From: Dyella jiangningensis
GTDB lineage: Bacteria > Pseudomonadota > Gammaproteobacteria > Xanthomonadales > Rhodanobacteraceae
Direction: 5' to 3'
Assembly: GCA_000632805.1 (NCBI GenBank)
Contig: CP007444.1
Span: 4,886,772-4,950,771 of the forward strand
Length of the DNA stretch: 64,000 nt
The notes under the pieces were generated by a model. That model was not told where the DNA came from, did not search any database, and saw nothing but the letters and a program-made list of their open reading frames with translations. Shown one piece after another: positions 46,206 through 56,517 of the stretch (within the stretch, counting starts at the first letter, position 1; each line of letters opens with the position of its first letter). A program made the translations under genes and the position numbers.

Positions 46206-47669
46206 CTAATGCATCCGCCTGCCGTTGGGAAGAGCGGCAGCCATGCGACGCACCGCTTCATCCAGCTCCGCCTCGTCATGGTAGGAGAAGCACAGGCGCA
46301 TGAAGGGCTGGGCGCGCTGATGGAAGTCGTAGCGACTCGCGTCGAAGAACCTCACGCCGTCACGTTCGGCGGCATGCGCCCAGCGCGCCACGTCGATGCC
46401 TTCGTCGGCGCGGGCCCACAGGCCCATGCCGCCTTCGGGCAGATGGAAGCTCAGTGCGCCACCGAGATGGCGCGTCAGCGCGCTGGCCAGCGCATCGCGG
46501 CGCCCTGCGTACACCCGCACCATGCGGCGCACATGGCGCAGCCACTCGCCGTCCTCGAACAACTCCGCCACGGCGCACTCCATCGCCGCATCGCCGCGCG
46601 CGTCGCTGGCGGCGCGCATGCTCTGCAGCCGCGCGAATACGGAGGCGGGAGCCGCCACGAAGCCAGTGCTTACACCCGGCGCCAGCAGGTTGGCGAGCGA
46701 GCCGACATAAACCGTATTGGCGCGCCCGGGGCCCGCCGCGATGGGCAGGATGGGTTTGCCTTGATAGTGGAATTCGTGGTCGTAGTCGTCCTCGATGATG
46801 GCAAAGCCATGCGTCAATGCCAGCTTCGCCAGCTGCGCTCGTCGCGCAGGCGACATCACGGTGGTCGTCGGAAACTGATGATGCGGTGTGAGGAAGACGG
46901 CCCGGATGGCTTGCCTGGCGAGCAGCGCTTCCAGCGCGTCCACGTCGAGGCCGTCGCTGTCCACGGCGATCGGCTCCAAGCGCGCGCCGGCCAGCCTGAG
47001 CACGCTCCAGGCCGGCGGATAGCCAAATGCCTCCACGGCAACGGTGTCGCCCGGAGCGATCAGCGTGCGAGCCACCAGGTCGATGCCTTGCTCGATGCTG
47101 CGCGTCACCATCAGGTTCTCGGGCGTCACCGGCAGCCCTCGCGTGCGCGACAGCATGCTGGCCAACTCGGTGCGCAGGCGCATGTGCCCGCAGACATGGG
47201 CGTCGGCGAACAAGGCGCGCCCGCGTTGCTCGATCGCGCGGCGGAAGGCGCGCGCCAATGCGCGAGCGGGGAACAGCCGCGCGTCTGGCGCACCGTTGGA
47301 GAGGATCAGCGTGCCCGACGCCGGCGCAGCGGCCAGTGCGGGCAATGGCAGCGGTGGCAGCAAGGCATACGTAGGCGTCTGCGCGGCCGCGACTGGCGGT
47401 GGTGGCGGCAATGGTGCCGGCATGGCGACGAAGGTGCCGCCGCCCTGGCGCGCGCTGACCAGTCCTTCGGCCATCAGCTCTTCATAGCCCGCGACCACGG
47501 TGTTGCGATTGACGCCCAGGTGGGCGGCGAGTTCGCGTGAACCGGGCAGCGGTTCACCGGGTTTCAGCCGACCGGCGCGTATGTCATCGGCAATGGCGCC
47601 CGCGAGCTGCAGGAACAACGGCAGCCCGCGACCGGGGTCCAGTGCGATGGCAAGCTCCCAGCGGCGCAT
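46206..47669 (-). CDS. MocR-family regulator 2, PLP lysine lost
   Basis: A 487-residue GntR-aminotransferase fusion. The winged helix (about 15-85) shows LPGSRELAAHLGVNRNTVVAG and GLVSARQGGGTFVA, then a proline-rich linker (PLPPPPPVAAA). The aminotransferase-like domain keeps PHHQFPTTTVMSPARR and IIEDDYDHEFHYQG. At the Schiff-base site, where the other MocR in this window has VGTFSKSLFPALRLGY, this one has VGSLANLLAPGVSTGF: the lysine is Asn and the phosphate-contact Arg is Ser. It therefore probably cannot form the usual PLP aldimine. It is divergent from a HAF-repeat gene across a 109-bp spacer. Confidence 0.9.
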   Translation of the reverse strand: MRRWELAIALDPGRGLPLFLQLAGAIADDIRAGRLKPGEPLPGSRELAAHLGVNRNTVVAGYEELMAEGLVSARQGGGTFVAMPAPLPPPPPVAAAQTPTYALLPPLPLPALAAAPASGTLILSNGAPDARLFPARALARAFRRAIEQRGRALFADAHVCGHMRLRTELASMLSRTRGLPVTPENLMVTRSIEQGIDLVARTLIAPGDTVAVEAFGYPPAWSVLRLAGARLEPIAVDSDGLDVDALEALLARQAIRAVFLTPHHQFPTTTVMSPARRAQLAKLALTHGFAIIEDDYDHEFHYQGKPILPIAAGPGRANTVYVGSLANLLAPGVSTGFVAAPASVFARLQSMRAASDARGDAAMECAVAELFEDGEWLRHVRRMVRVYAGRRDALASALTRHLGGALSFHLPEGGMGLWARADEGIDVARWAHAAERDGVRFFDASRYDFHQRAQPFMRLCFSYHDEAELDEAVRRMAAALPNGRRMH

Positions 47670-47689
47670 GTCGCGATTGTAAGCACAAC

Positions 47690-47706
47690 TGGACCAGGGG
47701 AAATCT
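47690..47706. promoter_or_regulatory. Candidate MocR operator between MocR 2 and HAF gene
   Basis: CTGGACCAG (47690-47698) is a 9-bp palindrome joined to CAGGGGAAATCT (47695-47706), the 12-mer also found in the MocR 1 promoter; over 20 bp the two sites match at 16 positions. On the minus strand TACAAT, a likely -10 for mocR 2, lies about 15 bp nearer the gene. Confidence 0.45.
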
Positions 47707-47778
47707 CGGAAGTGGCGCTCCCGGCCCGGCCCGGCCAGCCGCAGGCTGCGAACTCCGCACCACTACCTGGAGGGTCGT

Positions 47779-49065
47779 ATGCGTTCACTTTCCTGCATGG
47801 TCATCGCCGCCCTGTGCCTTGCCGCGCCGTCCATGGCGGCATGGGGGCAGTCGCACTACAGCGTGTCCCCGTTGCCGACGCTAGGTGGCACGTTCAGTTC
47901 TGGCAACAGCATTGACGACCTGGGCCTGGTCAGCGGCGTTTCCAATTTCCCGGGCGATACCTATGGCCACGCGGCGCTCTGGTTGAACGGCAGCGTGCAT
48001 GACCTGGGCACGCTGGGAGGGCTCAACAGCGACATCCAGTGGCCGGTAAAGAGCAACACCGGCGTGCTGGCCGGCATCGCGCAGACCGGCAAGCCCGATC
48101 CGCTGGGCGAAAGCTGGAGCTGCTCGGGGTTTTTCCCAGGCGCGACGGCCGCCAGCAGTACCTGCCTGGGTTTCGTGTGGACCTGGGGTCATATGCGTGC
48201 CTTGCCTACGCTGGGCGGCAACAACGGTTTTGCCGCAGGCGCCAACGATCTGGGGCAGGTCACCGGTTGGGCGGAAACCGCTTTTCACGATCCGACCTGC
48301 GATACCGCCAACAGCGGCCAGGTGCTGCAGTTCCGTCCAGTCATATGGGGACCGGGGCCGAACCAGGTGCGCGAACTTCCGCTGGAGGTCGGTGATACCT
48401 CCGGCGCCGCCACAGCCATCAACGATCACGGCCAGGCGGTCGGCATCTCCGGCATCTGCGATCAGGCAGTGGGACGCTATACCGCCCGCCATGCCGTGCT
48501 GTGGCAACGCGGCGCGGTCATCGACCTGGGCAATCTTGGCGGCGTGGCCTGGCATACGCCGATGGCGATCAACCTGCAGGGCCACGTGGCAGGTTTCTCC
48601 AACGTGTCGGCCAGCGATGGCGGAACCTTGCACGAGCACGCCTTCTTGTGGACGCCCGGCAGCGGCATGCAGGACCTGGGCACACTCTATCCCGACGACG
48701 TGCACAGCCAGGCCACCGGCATCAATGCACGCGACCAGGTGGTGGGTCTTTCCTGCACCGCGCATTTCGCCAGCTGCCATGCCTTCCTGTGGCAGAACGG
48801 CGCGATGACCGATCTCAACACACTGATGACAGGGTATGACGGTCTGCTGGCGCAGGCCCTGGACATCAACGACGAGGGCGTGATCACCGGCTTGGCCGTG
48901 GATGCGGCAAGCGGCAAGCAGGTGGCCTTCGTGGCCAGGCCGGTCAATGGTGGCTCGAGCTATCACTCGAGCGCGCGGACGATCCACGATGTGGCCATGC
49001 CGGATGCGATGCGCACGCAGCTTCTGCGTCGCCTGAAGCTCGACAGGGCGTCCTTGGTCCCCTGA
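47779..49065 (+). CDS. Exported HAF-repeat protein
   Basis: A 428-residue secreted protein. The signal peptide (CMVIAALCLAAPSMAAWGQ) is followed by six degenerate HAF units: a His-Ala-x-Leu/Ile-Trp block and then a DLGTLGG-like turn. Examples are HAALWLNGSVHDLGTLGG, HAVLWQRGAVIDLGNLGG and HAFLWQNGAMTDLNTL. Between them are INxxGQVxG-type segments such as AINDHGQAVGISG and GINARDQVVGLS. The pattern suggests a propeller-like or solenoid fold. Function is unknown; members are often in soil bacteria. It has a good GGAGG ribosome-binding site and is divergent from MocR 2. Confidence 0.88.
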   Translation: MRSLSCMVIAALCLAAPSMAAWGQSHYSVSPLPTLGGTFSSGNSIDDLGLVSGVSNFPGDTYGHAALWLNGSVHDLGTLGGLNSDIQWPVKSNTGVLAGIAQTGKPDPLGESWSCSGFFPGATAASSTCLGFVWTWGHMRALPTLGGNNGFAAGANDLGQVTGWAETAFHDPTCDTANSGQVLQFRPVIWGPGPNQVRELPLEVGDTSGAATAINDHGQAVGISGICDQAVGRYTARHAVLWQRGAVIDLGNLGGVAWHTPMAINLQGHVAGFSNVSASDGGTLHEHAFLWTPGSGMQDLGTLYPDDVHSQATGINARDQVVGLSCTAHFASCHAFLWQNGAMTDLNTLMTGYDGLLAQALDINDEGVITGLAVDAASGKQVAFVARPVNGGSSYHSSARTIHDVAMPDAMRTQLLRRLKLDRASLVP

Positions 49066-49121
49066 ACGACGCAGTCATCGCGAAACGCGATGTTCCCCCG
49101 GCGATCGTAGCGAGTGGACTC

Positions 49122-49152
49122 GCCAGGGCAGGATGATCCTGCCCTGGCTTCT
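49122..49152 (+). terminator. Rho-independent terminator after the HAF gene
   Basis: GCCAGGGCAGGA-TGA-TCCTGCCCTGGC followed by TTCTTTC: a 12-bp stem 57 bp after the HAF stop, between convergent HAF and hppA genes. The T-tract favours the plus strand. Confidence 0.88.
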
Positions 49153-49158
49153 TTCGAT

Positions 49159-51207
<2,049 letters not shown>

Positions 51208-51360
51208 CGGAGCCTCCCCATGGGTGGAAACCTCATCGTCGGGACCCGCCACCGGCATCCCGACACGGCGGCCGCCCTTGCGGGCGGTCATGGGCGAGTA
51301 TAGGCAGAGGATCACGACAGTCGTGTTGTGCGACGCAACGCACTGCGGCACTGGCGCACA

Positions 51361-51388
51361 AAAAAGGCGGCACCTCGCGGTGCCGCCC
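51361..51388 (-). terminator. Rho-independent terminator after the RcnB-like gene
   Basis: Read on the minus strand: GGCGGCACC-GCGA-GGTGCCGCC followed by T6. It ends the RcnB-like transcript 24 bp after its stop and separates it from hppA. Confidence 0.93.
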
Positions 51389-51411
51389 CGGTTTGACTCA
51401 GTACCCGCGGA

Positions 51412-51807
51412 TCAGCGGATGACCATGTCCAGTATGAGGTTGTTGCCGATCGAGACGAGCAGGTAGTTGTTGTCTTCACGCACCCAGCGATAGCCGTACG
51501 GCGGCGGAGACAGGCGGTAGTAGCTGTAGTCGTTCACGATGTACATCGGGCCGTCATAACGATAGCCGCGTTCCCAGCGAGGACGACCGTAGTAGTGGCG
51601 GTCGCTGTAGTAGCGGCGCTCCCAATACTCGTGGCGATCGCGATCGCGATCGCGTCGACCCTCGTCACGGCCATGCCAGCGGTCGCGATCGCGGTGATCG
51701 TCGCGATCATGTCCTCGCCGGTCGTGGTCATGCCACGGATCGGCCAGGGCGGCGCCGCTGCCGGCAAGCAGGGCCAAGGCTAGGAGCACGCTGGTAAGGG
51801 TCTTCAT
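51412..51807 (-). CDS. RcnB-like small periplasmic protein
   Basis: A 131-residue exported protein. The ATG at 51807 (KTLTSVLLALALLAGSGAALAD signal peptide) has GAGGAGG upstream; the longer frame is not needed. The mature N-terminal half is a highly charged stretch of Asp, His and Arg (HDRDDHRDRDRWHGRDEGR), suited to metal binding. The C-terminal part, YYRLSPPPYGYRWVRED followed by LVSIGNNLILDMV, is the RcnB domain. E. coli RcnB helps control nickel/cobalt efflux; no RcnA exporter is in the window, so that role is not supported here. Confidence 0.85.
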   Translation of the reverse strand: MKTLTSVLLALALLAGSGAALADPWHDHDRRGHDRDDHRDRDRWHGRDEGRRDRDRDRHEYWERRYYSDRHYYGRPRWERGYRYDGPMYIVNDYSYYRLSPPPYGYRWVREDNNYLLVSIGNNLILDMVIR

Positions 51808-51975
51808 CACAACCTCCTCGGTGGTGCCGTCGGCGCCCATGGGCGTTGGTCAGGCGAGCGCATCGTAGGAAGATGCGTCTGAACGCCGGGCGTGATTTCA
51901 CGTTCACGCCCGGCGGGCTTTCAGCCATCGCTCATCCAGGTGAACCGGCCAGTCAGCTGGCGAGGGGAGAGACTC

Positions 51976-52743
51976 ATGTTCGTGCGGGTCGTGCTGGTGT
52001 TGGTGGCGTTGTTCGTCGTGCTCTATGGCGGCCTGTGCGTGTCGCTTTATCTGGGCCAGCGTCAGCAGGTCTATCACCCGGAGGCGTCATGGCAAGTGCG
52101 GCAGGCGCCGGATTTCGAGCTGCTGCACGATGGCGTGAAGCTGCGCGGCTGGGTGATGAACCCCGGCCGCGGCAAGGCGCTGCTGTACTTCGGCGGCAAC
52201 GGCGAACGCGTGGAGGATTCACGGGCCGAGCTCGCGCGCTGGTTGCCCGATCGCACGATCTATCTCGTGGCTTATCGAGGCTACGGCGCCAGCGAGGGAA
52301 CGCCCAGCGAAACGGCCCTGGTGGGCGACGCCGTTGCCCTGTTTGACCAGGTGGCGCCGCAGCACGCATCCATCGCGGTGCTCGGACGCAGCCTCGGCAG
52401 CGGCGTTGCCGTGCAGCTGGCTGCCAGGCGACCGGTGGAGCGACTGGTGCTGGTGACGCCGTTCGACAGCCTGGTGCGCGTGGCTGCCGGCTATTTTCCG
52501 TGGGTGGCGGTCAATGCGCTGATGCGCGAGCGCTTCGAGTCGTGGCGCTACGTCGGTGCCATCCGTTGCCCGGTGCTGGTCATCCAGGCTGAAGAGGATG
52601 AGGTCATTCCGGCGGCCCGAACCAGGGCGCTGGTCAGTGCCTTCGGCCAGCCGCCCGTGCTGCAGGTGGTGGCTGATGCGGGGCACAACACGATCCAGGA
52701 CTACGCCGACTATCGCGTGAGCCTGGACCGCTTCCTGCGTTGA
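51976..52743 (+). CDS. Membrane-anchored alpha/beta hydrolase (BEM46-like)
   Basis: A 255-residue hydrolase. The ATG at 51976 has GAGGGGAG upstream; the frame before it lacks family features. An N-terminal hydrophobic anchor (VVLVLVALFVVLYGGLCVSLY) precedes the catalytic domain. The nucleophile elbow is VLGRSLGSGVAVQLA near residue 138, the acid lies in IQAEEDEVIPAARTRAL near 207, and the His is in DAGHNTIQDYADY near 234. The oxyanion region is YFGGNGERVEDSR. The substrate is unknown. It is convergent with pfkB. Confidence 0.88.
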   Translation: MFVRVVLVLVALFVVLYGGLCVSLYLGQRQQVYHPEASWQVRQAPDFELLHDGVKLRGWVMNPGRGKALLYFGGNGERVEDSRAELARWLPDRTIYLVAYRGYGASEGTPSETALVGDAVALFDQVAPQHASIAVLGRSLGSGVAVQLAARRPVERLVLVTPFDSLVRVAAGYFPWVAVNALMRERFESWRYVGAIRCPVLVIQAEEDEVIPAARTRALVSAFGQPPVLQVVADAGHNTIQDYADYRVSLDRFLR

Positions 52744-52902
52744 CGTCGATGCGCGGACGCGCCAATCCGATACGCGCGGTGGGCCAGCCCTATCACGCGG
52801 CCTGACCATTCGAGCATCGGTTGCCGCGCTTTGATTCCCGTGTGTCCTGCCGAAGATGTCGAATCGCTGGCGCAATCGCTGACGTTTGCATCCCATACAC
52901 GA

Positions 52903-53835
52903 TCACACCGCGTTGACCGACTCCTGATACAGCCGTTCCACATCGTCAAGGCGGCATAGCTGGGTGCCGGCGGCAAGCAAAGCGGCGGCGCCGGCTGCAA
53001 TGCCGAAACGCGTGGCCTCGCTCAGGCTCAGGCCACGAATCAGCCCCACGAGGATGCCGGCGAGCATCGAGTCCCCGGCACCGACGGCAGTTTTCGAAGC
53101 CACCTGCAGCGCCGGCAATCGCTCGATCGACTGCCTTGTCACCAGCAGCGCGCCTCTCGCGCCGAGGGACACGACAGCGATTTCGCAGCGTCCCTGTTCG
53201 ATCAGCGTTCGCGCTGCATCTTCCTCTTCGCGCTCGTCCCGAATCGGATGGCCAACCAGGCCCTCCAGTTCGCCCAGGCTGGGCTTCAGCAGGTACACAC
53301 CGGCTCCGGCGTGGCGCAGCGCAGGTCCGGAAGTGTCCAAGATCAGATGCTTGCCGAGCCGCCCGGTGATTTCGCCGACCCGCGCATAGAAGTCTTCGGG
53401 TATGCCTCGCGGCAAGCTCCCGCTGGCGACAACGTAGTCGGCGTCGACGGCTGCGCCAGCCAGCGCATCCAGGCAGCGCTGCTGGTCCCGGCCGTCGATT
53501 TCCGGGCCAGGGAGAATGAAGCGATATTGCTGGCCACTTTCGCGCTCGGCGACATTGAGGCTTTCGCGCGTGAAACCGCTGATCGGAACGGCGTTGTAGC
53601 CGACGCCTTCCTGCCGCAGCAGATGGCTGATCAGCTCACCTGCCGCGCCGCCTGCGGGGAACACCGCCAGTGACTCGACACCCAGCGCATGGACGGCCCT
53701 GGCCACGTTGATGCCGCCACCTCCCGGGTCATAGCGCGGCGTATCGCAGCGCAGTTTTCGATCAGGGACGATCCGCTCGATCGACGTTGCGATGTCGAGC
53801 GCCGGGTTCATCGTCAACGTGACGATCTTCGCCAT
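52903..53835 (-). CDS. pfkB: 6-phosphofructokinase II (ATP-dependent, PfkB)
   Basis: A 310-residue ribokinase-fold kinase. The start MAKIVTLTMNPALDIATSI at 53835 lines up with E. coli PfkB (309 aa). The substrate-binding YDPGGGGINVARAVHALG, FPAGGAAGELI and SGQQYRFILPGP, and the ATP-site signature TAVGAGDSMLAGILVGL with the catalytic Asp, all agree closely with PfkB rather than 1-phosphofructokinase. It lies 94 bp after the PPi-type phosphofructokinase on the same strand, so both forms of this glycolytic step are coded together. Confidence 0.94.
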   Translation of the reverse strand: MAKIVTLTMNPALDIATSIERIVPDRKLRCDTPRYDPGGGGINVARAVHALGVESLAVFPAGGAAGELISHLLRQEGVGYNAVPISGFTRESLNVAERESGQQYRFILPGPEIDGRDQQRCLDALAGAAVDADYVVASGSLPRGIPEDFYARVGEITGRLGKHLILDTSGPALRHAGAGVYLLKPSLGELEGLVGHPIRDEREEEDAARTLIEQGRCEIAVVSLGARGALLVTRQSIERLPALQVASKTAVGAGDSMLAGILVGLIRGLSLSEATRFGIAAGAAALLAAGTQLCRLDDVERLYQESVNAV

Positions 53836-53929
53836 GGCAATCTCCGCCACCCAAAGAGCCCTGCAGCAACTGGGTGACACCGAAGAAACCCCTGGTGATG
53901 CGGATCTCCGGTGTCGTATCGCCTATCGT

Positions 53930-55198
53930 TCAGTGTTCAAAGGTCGGCAGTTTCTTCGTTACGCTCGCGTTCTTCAGTCGCCCGTACTTGGGCAACCCGT
54001 CGCGCCCGTGCGGCGGATGCGCCTCGCCCTGGATCAGTGGGGCCAGGTAGCGTCGCGCGGCTGCCGTGATGCCAAAGCCGTCGCGGGTGAGAAAGCCGCT
54101 CGGCATCTTCTTCTCACGATTGGCGATCTTGTGCAGCGGCGCTGGTTCGATCTTCCACCGATAGGGCATATCGCTGCTGCGCACGATCACGGGCATCACC
54201 GCGTTCATGCCGGCCAGCGCGTAGTCCACCGCGGCCTGCCCCACTGCATAGGCCTGGTCGGCATCGGTCTTGGAGGCGAGGTGGCGCGCGGAGCGCTGCA
54301 GGTAATCGGGCAGGGCCCAGTGGTATTTGTAGCCCAGCCGCTCCTTCACCAGAGAGGCCAGCACCGGCGCCACGCCGCCCAGCTGGGAATGTCCGAACGC
54401 ATCGCGCGTACCCGCCTCGGCGAGGAACTGGCCTTCGGCGTTGCGCAGACCCTCGGAAGCGACCACGGTGCACCAGCCCACGCGCTCCACCGTCGCCTTC
54501 ACCTTGGCAAGAAAGGCGGCTTCGTCGAAGGCCCGCTCCGGGAACAGGATGATGTGCGGCGGTGCATCGGCGCCTTCACCGGCGAGGCCTGCGGCGGCCG
54601 CGATCCAGCCTGCGTGGCGACCCATTACTTCGAGAATGAACACCTTGGTCGAGGTGTCGGCCATCGAGGCCACATCCAGGCTGGCTTCCAGCGTCGACAC
54701 GGCCGTGTACTTCGCTACCGAGCCGAAACCCGGGCAGCAATCGGTGACCGCGAGGTCGTTGTCCACCGTCTTGGGCACGCCGATGCAGCGGATGTCGTAA
54801 TTCATCGCTTTGCCGAGTTGCGAGATCTTCAGCGCGGTGTCGGCCGAGTCGTTGCCGCCGTTGTAGAGGAACCAGCGGATGTCGTGGGCGCGAAACACTT
54901 CGATCAGCCGCTCGTACTCCGCACGATTGGCCTCCAGCGATTTCAGCTTGTAGCGGCACGAGCCGAACGCGCCGCCCGGCGTGTGCCGGAGCGCCGCAAT
55001 GGCGGCCTTGCTTTCCTTGCCGGTGTCGATGAGTTCCTCGCGCAGGGCGCCGAGGATACCGTTGCGCGCGGCATACACCGGCACGCCCTTCGCGCGCGCC
55101 GCTTCGATCACGCCTGCCGCGGTGGCGTTGATGACGGCGGTGACGCCACCCGACTGCGCATAGAGCAAACGGCCTTGGGTCTTGGATGCAGAGGTCAT
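53930..55198 (-). CDS. pfp: Pyrophosphate-dependent phosphofructokinase
   Basis: A 422-residue PfkA-superfamily enzyme interconverting fructose 6-phosphate and fructose 1,6-bisphosphate. Specificity positions predict PPi as donor: YNGGNDSADT has Asp where ATP enzymes have Gly (E. coli Gly104), and IGVPKTVDNDL has Lys in place of Gly124. Catalytic and sugar-site segments KTVDND, GFGSVAKYTAVST and MGRHAGWIAAAAGLA are intact. Because PPi enzymes work near equilibrium, it can serve glycolysis or gluconeogenesis. Its ATG overlaps the stop of the VOC gene (ATGA), and pfkB follows after 94 bp. Confidence 0.94.
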   Translation of the reverse strand: MTSASKTQGRLLYAQSGGVTAVINATAAGVIEAARAKGVPVYAARNGILGALREELIDTGKESKAAIAALRHTPGGAFGSCRYKLKSLEANRAEYERLIEVFRAHDIRWFLYNGGNDSADTALKISQLGKAMNYDIRCIGVPKTVDNDLAVTDCCPGFGSVAKYTAVSTLEASLDVASMADTSTKVFILEVMGRHAGWIAAAAGLAGEGADAPPHIILFPERAFDEAAFLAKVKATVERVGWCTVVASEGLRNAEGQFLAEAGTRDAFGHSQLGGVAPVLASLVKERLGYKYHWALPDYLQRSARHLASKTDADQAYAVGQAAVDYALAGMNAVMPVIVRSSDMPYRWKIEPAPLHKIANREKKMPSGFLTRDGFGITAAARRYLAPLIQGEAHPPHGRDGLPKYGRLKNASVTKKLPTFEH

Positions 55199-55632
55199 GG
55201 GGTTTCATCCGGCAGGGCGAGGTTGCCGTGCTCATCAAACACGAAGTACGGGTTGAATGCGAATTCCCACAGATGCCCGTCGGGATCCGCGATGTAGCTG
55301 GAATAACCGCCCCAGAAGACCTCCTGCGGCGGCTTGACCACGCGCGCACCGGCGGCGACGGCCGTGGCGAACCATTGATCGACCTCATCCTTGGAACCGG
55401 CATTGCGGGCCAACGTGACACCCCTGAAGCCGGCCGGCTGGTCGTCGGTGAGCGCATCCTCGGCCAGTGCGGCACGACCGTACAGGGCGAGCACGCCTGC
55501 ACCGCCCTTCAGAAACACGATGTGCTCGTTGCTTGCGGACGAGGCCTTCCAACCCAGCGCTTCATAGAACCGGCGGGATAGGGACAGGTCGCTCACACCG
55601 AGCGTGACGATGTGGATCCGGGGCGCCGTCAT
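55195..55632 (-). CDS. VOC-family (glyoxalase-like) protein
   Basis: A 145-residue protein of the vicinal-oxygen-chelate fold. The start MTAPRIHIVTLGVSDLSLSRRF at 55632 is typical. Paired beta-alpha-beta-beta-beta modules are visible; metal-ligand positions include His in IHIVTLGV and Glu in GHLWEFAFNP. The subgroup resembles uncharacterised 'glyoxalase/bleomycin resistance' proteins such as YaeR relatives. No substrate can be named. It overlaps pfp by 4 bp and is thus translationally coupled to a glycolytic enzyme; a link to methylglyoxal handling is only a guess. Confidence 0.85.
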   Translation of the reverse strand: MTAPRIHIVTLGVSDLSLSRRFYEALGWKASSASNEHIVFLKGGAGVLALYGRAALAEDALTDDQPAGFRGVTLARNAGSKDEVDQWFATAVAAGARVVKPPQEVFWGGYSSYIADPDGHLWEFAFNPYFVFDEHGNLALPDETP

Positions 55633-55856
55633 GCGTGGTTTTCTCCTGTAAGGGGCGAGCAAGCTTAATCTTGCCGACGCAAGACTTTCCGTGACAACCG
55701 CGTGTCAGCGCTAACTCTTTTCACAACAGTCACTTGGCGTGATCGCGACGTAAGTCTCGTTTGACGGCACCCGCCGCAGAAGCTACTTTGCACGGTACTT
55801 TTCCTGCTTTTCGCAGGCCGCAGCGTACCGGCGGCCGCGATCACCTCTGGAGCACT

Positions 55857-56441
55857 ATGCGACTCGTCCTACTCGGTCCGCCCGGTTCGGGCAAAGGCAC
55901 CCAGGCTGCGCGTCTGAAGGTGGAACTCGGCGTCCCGCACATCTCGACCGGCGACATGCTGCGCGCGGCCGTGGCGGCCGGCACGCCCACGGGCCTGAAG
56001 GCGAAAGCGGTGATGGATGCCGGCAAGCTGGTTTCCGACGACATCCTGCTGGCCATGCTCGAAGAGCGTCTGTCGCAGGACGACGTGAAGAACGGTTTCA
56101 TCCTCGATGGCTATCCGCGCAACCTGGCCCAGGCCGATGCGCTGGACCACCTGCTGGCCAAGATCGGCCAGCCGCTGGACGCCGTGGTGAAGCTCGACGT
56201 GCCGAACGAGACGATCATCGCCCGCTGCGAGATCCGCTTCGCCGCGGAGCATCGCAAGGACGACGATCCGGTGGTCGTGCGTGACCGCCTCAAGGTCTAT
56301 GCCGAGCAGACCGCGCCGGTGGCCGATTTCTTCGAGCGCCGCGGCAAGCTGCAGGTGGTCAACGGCGTGGGTGAGCTCGACGAGGTTACCGCCCGCGTCA
56401 AGCGCGCGCTCGCCAGCGAGTCGGCCGCCGCCAACGGCTGA
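55857..56441 (+). CDS. adk: Adenylate kinase, short (lid-less) form
   Basis: A 194-residue enzyme balancing ATP, ADP and AMP. The start MRLVLLGPPGSGKGTQAARL at 55857 contains the P-loop. The AMP-site HISTGDMLRAAVAAG and GFILDGYPRNLAQADALD are canonical. The LID domain, about 38 residues in E. coli Adk (214 aa), is replaced by a short loop (CEIRFAAEHRKDDDPVVVRDRL). Lid-less adenylate kinases are known in Xanthomonadales, so this is normal for the group. It is followed by mpl after 76 bp. Confidence 0.96.
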   Translation: MRLVLLGPPGSGKGTQAARLKVELGVPHISTGDMLRAAVAAGTPTGLKAKAVMDAGKLVSDDILLAMLEERLSQDDVKNGFILDGYPRNLAQADALDHLLAKIGQPLDAVVKLDVPNETIIARCEIRFAAEHRKDDDPVVVRDRLKVYAEQTAPVADFFERRGKLQVVNGVGELDEVTARVKRALASESAAANG

Positions 56442-56517
56442 TCTTCCGGGCCGCCGCAAGGCGGCCCGATGGTTTCAGGGTCGCGATAGGCGTCCCGCTT
56501 CTGCACACAGGTCAAGC

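Noticed and set aside
45219..47540. 773-residue plus-strand open frame
   Set aside because: Opposite the prolyl oligopeptidase and MocR 2 genes; no motifs and typical antisense composition.
54840..54870. GGNDS in the phosphofructokinase as a damaged active site
   Set aside because: The Asp after GGN and the Lys in PKTVDND are the expected changes in PPi-type enzymes, so I take it as functional.
56200..56290. Adenylate kinase lacking the LID as a deletion mutant
   Set aside because: Short lid-less adenylate kinases are normal in Xanthomonadales, and the frame is intact.
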